Of a DNA stretch of 30,939 nucleotides, positions 20,968 through 27,063 are shown piece by piece. Both the position numbers and the translations under genes were made by a program. The notes below the pieces were generated by a model, which did no database searches, was not told where the DNA came from, and was given only the letters and a program-made list of their open reading frames with translations. How positions within the stretch are numbered: position 1 is the stretch's first letter; every line of letters starts with the position of its first letter. This stretch comes from a virus: the IMG/VR virus record IMGVR_UViG_3300020180_000090, positions 1 through 30,939 of that record. One strand, given 5' to 3'.

Positions 20968-23694
20968 ATGAATATGGAAAATAGCTCGAATACCGTGTCT
21001 GACCCCTTAATGCTTAAGGTGTACAGATACTACGCTGAGAATAGTATCACCACCATACCGCTCCATCCTCTTTCTAGGTGCACCCCAGAGGACCCGATGA
21101 GGTATAAGCACCCGATGATATGCCAGTACACCACCATGTCGTATGACTGGTGGTCTGAGGACACGGCTGACTACTCCTTTCAGGTAACTGATGGGTCAAG
21201 GAGCATAACACCTGCTAACTGGGAGGTTACAGGGGTCTCAGACGCCATTTCTCGTGGTTGTGGTATTGGTGTGGTTTGTAATGACGGATATGCCATGCTC
21301 GATTTGGACCTCCATAATGAGGACCCGAACATCTCACCAACAGACCCCAATTATAAGGGTTTTATTGTAGGAACTAAGGAAGACCTCCTTTCTCGCTTAG
21401 AGCAGGTAGGTCACAAAGATGTATCGTTCTCTGCCCGAGGTGGTATCCACATAGGTGGTTCGTCTGATACTAGTAATTATGTTGGTGCCACTATCTCTTT
21501 GTTTAGTGGTGATTTTGTTATACAAGGATGTGAGGTGGCAGCCCGAGGAAGTAGACAAATGGTATCTCCACCCACACTTGGAGGTGCTGGATACACAGGT
21601 GGTACTGGGTGGCTTGAGATGATAGAAACATGTGCCCCGTTAATGACTATGCCTGCGTTCGAAGTGATATCTTCTGATGGTAAGTCAGATACTAAGGGAG
21701 ACGGAGCCACCACATACCCATATGATTATGTTACAGGGATGAAAGAGAAGTATCCTCGGAAGTTTGGTGATGTTCTTATATCTCTACGACGCAAGTTCCC
21801 CATGTACATGAAACCGAATGGCATCCCCAGAGGTTCTCGTAACAACAAGATGTTTGAACTGGCTAGTGATGTCATACGGTTTACTGAACTAGCTGAGTTT
21901 GCTAGTGAGGATGAACGCATCTCGTTCTGTTTGGTGGTCATGTCACACATACGATTGTCATATGTTGAAGATGTAAAAGGATACACCCTTGGTGAGCTAG
22001 AAAACTCCGTGATATACAAATACGCAGGTCGCAAGAACTATGAGGATCTGAACGCCTCACTTGGTGTGAGAGATGATAGCTCCTCACAAGAGCTTAGCAC
22101 CATTGTGAATGCTGGTGTTACTGCGGATGGTACAGCCCTCCCCACATACTACAAGGAGAAACTTGCCCAAGACGCACAGGATCGTCTTGCTGTAGAGATG
22201 TATCTCGATAAGCCAGTTGGTGGGGTGGGTGCTGTTACCACCATATCTACTGCATCCCAGCACACACAGTCCCCACAGTCCCCACAGTCCCCACAGAAAC
22301 CACTGCAGAAACTTGCCAGCTGGTCCGAAAGGTTGTCAACCACCAAGAGTTTCTCCCAGCATATGCAGTTGATATACCCACATAACTTCTATGACGCCTC
22401 ACGAGGTGTATGGTGGTTGTATGATGAGGTTCTGGGATACTGGAAAGAGTTTGGGGGTACAGGTACAGAAGCGTATATGCTCCAGTTAGTGAAGAACGAA
22501 CTGTTGCGTAGTGGCGTGATATCCCTTGAGAAGTTCAACAAGAAAGGGCTATGGACAGATGTCTTGACAGATTGGAAAACTGATGTGGCTCGTATGAGTG
22601 GTATCAGAGCCAATGAGATGTTGTGGGGTAAGAGTGGTTCCATGAGGAGTAAGGTAGACTGGTTGATAAACGTCCAAAATGGGGTGTACGACGTTATAAA
22701 TGATGTGTTGCTACCACACTCACCATTGTACGAGTTTGAGGGTGTCATGAACGGTTCTTGGGTTGATATAGGGTATCAGGATGATGTGGTTACTGGGTTT
22801 ATTGAAAGCATAGCCCTTGGAAGAGCTGATACCTCACTAGCCCTGAGCCATTGTATTGGCTTGTGTTCTGTGAGCACCACATCTGCTGAAGTCATCATGG
22901 TTCTTAATGGTGTGCAAGGTTCTGGTAAGAGTACTTTTATTGGTGCGCTTCATTCATTACTAGGGTCACGAGATAATGGTGGTTTTGCGGTTACCAAGAC
23001 CCTGGAAGACATGGAATCACCACATAGTAGCGAGCATTTCCCTGGAGCCACCATGGTGTCTATCCATGAGGTTGAAAATACTAGGAACAAGTCTGGGAAA
23101 CTCAAATCCATATCAAGTGGTAATGTTATGACTTCTAATCCTAAAGGTATATCTGAACGAACCTACTATGGTGGTATCCAAATAGTAATCGGTTCTAACA
23201 AAACACCACGATTCTCTGACGGTGATGATTCAATACGAGCAAGGCTTCGCATCATCTCTTTTATAAGGTCATATCGAGAAACTACTGGGGCTGACAAGTT
23301 CTTGGCTGAGAAACTGGCTACACCATCTGCCCTATCTGCCATCCTTGCTCTGGCTGCGAGTGGGTTACGAGACCTACGGTCAAGGGGTATGCATGTACCA
23401 CATACTGCTGAGAGCGAGGAGATAATTGAAGAGATACTTCTTGAGAGCGATCCTGTGCTCCACTTCCTGAGTGAGACTGTTACCATGACGGGTGTCTGGG
23501 ATGATACTGTTCAGAGTGGTGAACTGTACAAACTGTATCAAGATTTTGCACGAGCTGGAGGATATGCACAGAAGAGTGCTAAGAGTTTCACAAGAGATAT
23601 GAAGTCTCACAGGTGTGCATACTATGCGAGTATTCGGTTTGATGGGGTGGTTAGGGGTGGGTATAGAGGTATGATCTTGAATACTGGGATTTAG
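20968..23694 (+). CDS. Primase-polymerase / SF3 (D5-like) replicative helicase
   Basis: 908 residues from the ATG at 20968 (an in-frame GTG at 20956 is less likely). Residues 10-235 form a bifunctional primase-polymerase (AEP) domain: GIGVVCNDGYAMLDLDLH carries the catalytic D-x-D, with FSARGGIHIGG downstream. A Ser/Pro/Gln linker (QSPQSPQSPQ) leads to a D5_N-like region (GVWWLYDEVLGYWKEF). The SF3 ATPase follows: Walker A GVQGSGKST (about 648-656), HEVENT as the acidic motif, and sensor GSNKTPRFSDGDDSIRARL. It both primes and unwinds, as in many phages and plasmids. It stands alone on the plus strand between a control region and a candidate origin. Confidence 0.88.
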   Translation: MNMENSSNTVSDPLMLKVYRYYAENSITTIPLHPLSRCTPEDPMRYKHPMICQYTTMSYDWWSEDTADYSFQVTDGSRSITPANWEVTGVSDAISRGCGIGVVCNDGYAMLDLDLHNEDPNISPTDPNYKGFIVGTKEDLLSRLEQVGHKDVSFSARGGIHIGGSSDTSNYVGATISLFSGDFVIQGCEVAARGSRQMVSPPTLGGAGYTGGTGWLEMIETCAPLMTMPAFEVISSDGKSDTKGDGATTYPYDYVTGMKEKYPRKFGDVLISLRRKFPMYMKPNGIPRGSRNNKMFELASDVIRFTELAEFASEDERISFCLVVMSHIRLSYVEDVKGYTLGELENSVIYKYAGRKNYEDLNASLGVRDDSSSQELSTIVNAGVTADGTALPTYYKEKLAQDAQDRLAVEMYLDKPVGGVGAVTTISTASQHTQSPQSPQSPQKPLQKLASWSERLSTTKSFSQHMQLIYPHNFYDASRGVWWLYDEVLGYWKEFGGTGTEAYMLQLVKNELLRSGVISLEKFNKKGLWTDVLTDWKTDVARMSGIRANEMLWGKSGSMRSKVDWLINVQNGVYDVINDVLLPHSPLYEFEGVMNGSWVDIGYQDDVVTGFIESIALGRADTSLALSHCIGLCSVSTTSAEVIMVLNGVQGSGKSTFIGALHSLLGSRDNGGFAVTKTLEDMESPHSSEHFPGATMVSIHEVENTRNKSGKLKSISSGNVMTSNPKGISERTYYGGIQIVIGSNKTPRFSDGDDSIRARLRIISFIRSYRETTGADKFLAEKLATPSALSAILALAASGLRDLRSRGMHVPHTAESEEIIEEILLESDPVLHFLSETVTMTGVWDDTVQSGELYKLYQDFARAGGYAQKSAKSFTRDMKSHRCAYYASIRFDGVVRGGYRGMILNTGI
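22263..22297 (+). repeat. TCCCCACAG tandem repeats in the primase-helicase linker
   Basis: A 9-bp TCCCCACAG-type unit repeated about four times encodes SPQ repeats of the interdomain linker. Copy number could vary without breaking the frame. Confidence 0.6.
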
Positions 23695-23704
23695 GGGGAC
23701 TATT

Positions 23705-23746
23705 TGGTGTGATTCTTGTGGTGTGATTCTTGTGGTGTGATTCTTG
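23705..23746 (+). repeat. Three perfect 14-bp tandem repeats
   Basis: TGGTGTGATTCTTG repeated at 23705, 23719 and 23733 without spacer, starting 10 bp after the primase-helicase stop codon. Confidence 0.9.
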
Positions 23747-23761
23747 ATTTACCCCTACACT

Positions 23762-23800
23762 TTTTGGGATTTGGAGAGCCACATTTTGGGATTTGGAGAG
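23762..23800 (+). repeat. Two 17-bp direct repeats, 22-bp period
   Basis: TTTTGGGATTTGGAGAG at 23762-23778 and 23784-23800, about two helical turns apart, suggesting same-face protein binding. Confidence 0.85.
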
Positions 23801-24064
23801 ACACACCGAGAGGGGTGGTTTTTTGAGAGGACTTTGGGCCATTGACGGAATTGGGATGTGTGGTGAATGTGAAAACTGTAGGGGTTGTAGGGTTATTTGC
23901 CCCTACTTCCCATTAGGGCCATATTTTTATTTTATTTTTGTATTTTAGTACTGTTTACCCCTACTCCCCCTACAATAATTATAATAATATTAAATATATC
24001 TAGTAAAAGAAGGGAGTGTAGGTATGGTGACAAGGGAAAATGGTGTAGGGGCAAATAAATTTTG

Positions 24065-24169
24065 CCCCTACTAGCCCCTACTAGCCCCTACAGACTTTTT
24101 TCAATTATTGAAGTTCTGGCTGATAGTGGAATTTGACCCTACTGCCCCTACAACCCCTACAACCCCTAC
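24065..24169 (+). repeat. Phased CCCCTAC iteron arrays
   Basis: Three copies at 10-bp spacing (24065, 24075, 24085) with CCCCTACTAG units and three at 9-bp spacing (24145, 24154, 24163) with CCCCTACAA units. Confidence 0.85.
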
Positions 24170-24355
24170 AAACTTGACAACCCCTATGCCCTTGTGGTCA
24201 ATGAGCCCTTACAGATCCCTTATCCCTTACCCCTATAGAGTAGTGTCAAGTGTAAAAAAAATCTTTTGTAAAAAATCAAAATAAAATAAAAAAAATAAAA
24301 TAAAAAAACACCATACAGGCTTGAGGTATATCAACTGTATACTAACTGTATATAC

Positions 24356-24388
24356 TTGACGTAGGTCAACAGTATGCTATACTTGACG
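24356..24388 (+). promoter_or_regulatory. Promoter of the amidoligase cassette
   Basis: TTGACG (24356-24361), 16 bp, TATACT (24378-24383), with TGAC-N4-GTCA (24357-24368) over the -35. A second TTGACG (24383-24388) follows directly. The leader to the ATG at 24429 is AT-rich. Confidence 0.65.
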
Positions 24389-24428
24389 GGTAGTAATAAG
24401 GCTACACAATAAAAAATATATATTATAT

Positions 24429-25250
24429 ATGCAAGATAAATTTTTGAATGGTCAATACGGGATCGAATTTGAGATGATAAAAAAAGTGAGTGAGCGTATT
24501 GGTAATGGTAAATACTTTACCCATTGCGGGGACGGTTCAATTAGTGGTTGCGACAGTGGCGAGCATGGTATCGAATATAAAACTAGAATACTTGACGGGA
24601 CAAAGTGGCACGTTGTCAAGCGGTTTCTGAATCGGTGCAAAACTGCAGTGGTCAACAGGTCAACAGGTTTGCATATCCATTTCGGTATACATGATAGACT
24701 AGATCACGATGAGCGAGTTGTAACACTTGACAGGTTCGAGTTACTAGTACAATTTATCGTAAGGCATGAAGATTTAATATTTTCACTAGTACCAAAGTCA
24801 AGGCGTAACAATAAATACTGTAAAAGTATGAAGCCAATAGTTACTGGTATATGTGCTAGATGTAATGGCACTGGTGACTGTGAGCGTGATAGTGATGAGG
24901 ATTGTGATTGTGATTGTGACTGCACATGTAATGATTCAATACTTGAAAAGTGGACGGGTAGCAGGTATTACTGGGTCAATATTCAAAATGTACCACAACA
25001 CCATAATGCGCATATTGAAGTGAGACTACACAGCGGGACGTTGTCATATATAAAAACAAAATACTGGCATGACTTGATGTATAAATTTTTACAATATGGA
25101 TATTATCACCCATATATGCATTTCAAATCACTGCATGATATGTTGGACGGGTTGGACATTGACAAGGTACAGCAGTTGCACTGGTATCAGAGACGGGACA
25201 TGTTTAACAGTGGTCAAGTGGTATCGAATAGCGATACCGAGATAGAATAA
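24429..25250 (+). CDS. Amidoligase (COOH-NH2 ligase, glutamine-synthetase-like fold)
   Basis: 273 residues matching the Amidoligase_2 pattern: YGIEFEM (10-16) with metal-binding acids, DGSI with later HGIEYKTRIL (47-55), STGLHIHFGI (78-87), and WVNIQNVPQHHNAHIEVRLHS near 182-202. Family members use ATP to join a carboxylate to an amine and are found with peptide- or cell-wall-modifying genes. An insertion at about 141-167 carries CARCNGTGDC and a run of Asp-Cys pairs (DCDCDCDCTC), a possible metal site, encoded by a GATTGT-type tandem repeat. The stop is 1 bp before the amidotransferase ATG. The cassette lies between the candidate origin and AT-rich DNA, so it looks inserted. Confidence 0.8.
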   Translation: MQDKFLNGQYGIEFEMIKKVSERIGNGKYFTHCGDGSISGCDSGEHGIEYKTRILDGTKWHVVKRFLNRCKTAVVNRSTGLHIHFGIHDRLDHDERVVTLDRFELLVQFIVRHEDLIFSLVPKSRRNNKYCKSMKPIVTGICARCNGTGDCERDSDEDCDCDCDCTCNDSILEKWTGSRYYWVNIQNVPQHHNAHIEVRLHSGTLSYIKTKYWHDLMYKFLQYGYYHPYMHFKSLHDMLDGLDIDKVQQLHWYQRRDMFNSGQVVSNSDTEIE

Positions 25251-25251
25251 T

Positions 25252-26241
25252 ATGTGTGGCATAATTTCTAACTTTTATCACAAACCGATTGACGGGAAGG
25301 ATAACAAGGCTATCATTGCAAAACAATATTACAAACAGCAGTCACGGGGAACGCAAGGGGCTGGATATATTGTAATAGATAACGATAACAAAATACATGT
25401 ACATCGAGACAGCAACAACACAAACGCATTGATACAACTAGCAAAATATGAATATGTGAAGGCATGTATTTTTCACCATAGGTTCCCGACAAGTACCGAT
25501 AATATTGCACAGTGTAGTCACCCGATACATGTATCAATAAAGGGACTTAAATATGATTACTATGTGGTACATAATGGCGTCATAAATAATGATGATGCAC
25601 TGAAACTGGTTCATAATAAAGAAGGTATTGTATATAATACCGAGCACGTCCAGGTGGACGGCACAACGTACACGTTTAACAATGGTGATACATACGAATC
25701 CAACAGTGACAGCACACGATACAATGATAGCGAGGGCATAGCGATAGAGTATGCACGATTGATCGAAAATAAAGTTACAACACTTGAGCATGTTACAGGT
25801 AGCTATGCACTCATGGCGGTACAGGTTGACAGGAAGACAAAGAAGGCGGTTGCGGTATATAGTTATCGTAACAGTTTGAACCCATTGAAGTTATCGGGTG
25901 ACTACGTGTTTTCACTAGCTAGTGAAAATACAGGGACTGATATAGTTGCTGGACGGTTATACACTTGCGACATGCAAGGCGTGATTACTGATAGGCTGGT
26001 AATTGAATACTTGCCCGTCACGTCGCAAGCTGGTTTCTATAAGGGGACGACAAGTACCACGTACATGGGTACATTGCCATGGACTGATGATGATGAAGAG
26101 TATAATGCACCATATAGTGAGATGGCTGATTATGACAAACTAGATGCACTGTATGACGAATTCAAGCGAGCCAAGACCAGGGCGGACACAAAGCGTATAA
26201 AGCGTGAGATTGATACACTGGAGGCAGTACTGTGGCGGTAG
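25252..26241 (+). CDS. Class II glutamine amidotransferase (Ntn-type)
   Basis: 329 residues beginning MCGI, so C2 becomes the N-terminal nucleophile after Met removal. HHRFPTSTDN (75-84), SHPIHV (89-94), YYVVHNGVINN (103-113) and GSYALMAV complete the class II glutaminase domain, which releases ammonia from glutamine. No SIS or asparagine-synthetase domain follows; the last 100 residues end in a charged coiled coil (YDEFKRAKTRADTKRIKRE) and may dock a partner. Placed 1 bp after the amidoligase, it probably supplies ammonia to it or remodels an amide. Such pairs were predicted from comparative genomics; the substrate is unknown. Confidence 0.85.
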   Translation: MCGIISNFYHKPIDGKDNKAIIAKQYYKQQSRGTQGAGYIVIDNDNKIHVHRDSNNTNALIQLAKYEYVKACIFHHRFPTSTDNIAQCSHPIHVSIKGLKYDYYVVHNGVINNDDALKLVHNKEGIVYNTEHVQVDGTTYTFNNGDTYESNSDSTRYNDSEGIAIEYARLIENKVTTLEHVTGSYALMAVQVDRKTKKAVAVYSYRNSLNPLKLSGDYVFSLASENTGTDIVAGRLYTCDMQGVITDRLVIEYLPVTSQAGFYKGTTSTTYMGTLPWTDDDEEYNAPYSEMADYDKLDALYDEFKRAKTRADTKRIKREIDTLEAVLWR

Positions 26242-26250
26242 AGATGACAA

Positions 26251-26284
26251 ACAAGATACATGCTAGCAATAGCATGTATTTTGT
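26251..26284 (+). terminator. Terminator after the amidoligase cassette
   Basis: ATACATGCTA (26256-26265), GCAA tetraloop, TAGCATGTAT (26270-26279), a perfect 10-bp stem with outer ACAA/TTGT pairing; the tail has TTTTG. Confidence 0.8.
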
Positions 26285-26488
26285 TATGTATGTGATATCG
26301 CACAATGTAATAAAAACGATATGCGAAGCGGATAGGAGATGTTAAAAGGCAGTTTTACTTTCTCTTTGACTTCTTCTCCTCACAATAAAAAATTTACCAA
26401 AATTTTTCAACGCTTGACCAATTTTCTCGCAAAAAAAAAAAATTTTACACGAAGTTTTATTTTTGCTTAACGGGGGTTAATTGCTTGA

Positions 26489-26526
26489 TCGCACGAAGTG
26501 CGTGCAGTCTCGCACGAAGTGCGTGC
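26489..26526. repeat. Tandem 17-bp hairpin repeat
   Basis: TCGCACGAAGTGCGTGC occurs at 26489-26505 and 26510-26526 (21-bp period). Each copy folds GCAC-GAA-GTGC (triloop). Two-turn spacing suits cooperative protein binding. Confidence 0.85.
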
Positions 26527-26550
26527 CCTCTATTTCACTTTTGCCGAGTT

Positions 26551-26579
26551 TTTGAGCTAACGTACCTCTATGGTAGTAT
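26551..26579 (+). promoter_or_regulatory. Promoter of the packaging operon
   Basis: TTTGAG (26551-26556), 17-bp spacer, TAGTAT (26574-26579), ending 7 bp before the chosen ATG at 26587: a near-leaderless transcript. Confidence 0.5.
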
Positions 26580-26586
26580 ATGGTAC

Positions 26587-27063
26587 ATGTTATCCCCGTA
26601 TTCAGACAGGAACTCAGTCGGACTCTCCCAACAAGTAGCTGACATTATGCAATTAGATGAAAAGACGAGCGAAGCTCTGTTTTTCCTCTGCGATAATATG
26701 TCGACTGCAGGTCATGGAGAGACATTCCAAGACATATACGACTTTGTACTCACCGTACACCCCAAGATTAACTCGAAGAGGTTATTTGAGTCATACGAGA
26801 AGTATTTTCAGCTGCGCTTGGCGAAGCAAGCGTTGGAGAAAAGTCTTGAACAGGGCAACGCAAGTGTTATCAAGAAAGCCCTAGATGACCTAGAGTCGTT
26901 CAATATCAACCCACCAGACCAGATCGTTACGGATACACTAACGGACCAGCAGGAACAGGTCCTCAGAGGCTATATGGACATGTTGGACAGTTACGAAGTG
27001 ATGTACAAGGACCTATATAAGGACCAGGAAGACCAAACCAAACCGGAAGTGTATGAGCTATAG
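26587..27063 (+). CDS. Putative small terminase subunit
   Basis: 158 residues from the ATG at 26587 (MLSPYSDRNSVGLSQQVADI); the frame stays open upstream but reads through the hairpin repeats, so the shorter start fits the promoter. The N-terminal region LSQQVADIMQLDEKTSEALF resembles an HTH-type DNA-recognition domain; the middle is helical (KRLFESYEKYFQLRLAKQAL) and the C-terminus acidic (DLYKDQEDQTKPEVYEL). Size, helical makeup and position directly before and overlapping the large terminase suggest the DNA-recognising subunit, but no family signature is decisive. Confidence 0.45.
   Translation: MLSPYSDRNSVGLSQQVADIMQLDEKTSEALFFLCDNMSTAGHGETFQDIYDFVLTVHPKINSKRLFESYEKYFQLRLAKQALEKSLEQGNASVIKKALDDLESFNINPPDQIVTDTLTDQQEQVLRGYMDMLDSYEVMYKDLYKDQEDQTKPEVYEL

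Larger units (their letters stand above)
23695..24428. other. Candidate replication origin: iteron-rich non-coding region
   Basis: A 734-bp stretch with no supportable gene. It holds ten CCCCTAC on the plus strand (starting 23752, 23900, 23958, 23967, 24065, 24075, 24085, 24145, 24154, 24163) and two on the minus strand (23878, 24045), several in phased 9- or 10-bp arrays. It also has three 14-bp and two 17-bp tandem repeats and AT-rich tracts (about 23927-23945, 23973-24000 and 24262-24308). Iterons plus AT-rich unwinding DNA next to a primase-helicase gene are the classic composition of a theta origin. Binding protein unknown. Confidence 0.6.
26285..26586. other. Non-coding AT-rich region upstream of packaging genes
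   Basis: About 300 bp without a supportable gene. It contains A-runs (a run of 12 A near 26434-26445), AATTTACCAAAATTTTTC-like tracts and the tandem hairpins at 26489-26526. Its place directly before the packaging genes would suit a packaging signal (cos/pac); this is inference. Confidence 0.4.

Noticed and set aside
23651-23842. Minus-strand open frame across the repeat region
   Set aside because: Its sequence is dictated by direct repeats and shows repetitive low-complexity protein; no start context.
23752-24169. CCCCTAC array as a CRISPR
   Set aside because: Units are 7 bp with 2-3 bp gaps or irregular distances; no spacer-sized unique segments and no cas genes.
26485-26586. Upstream extension of the small-terminase candidate from 26485
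   Set aside because: It would translate the tandem hairpin repeats and promoter region; Cys/Ala/Arg-rich repeats are not protein-like.
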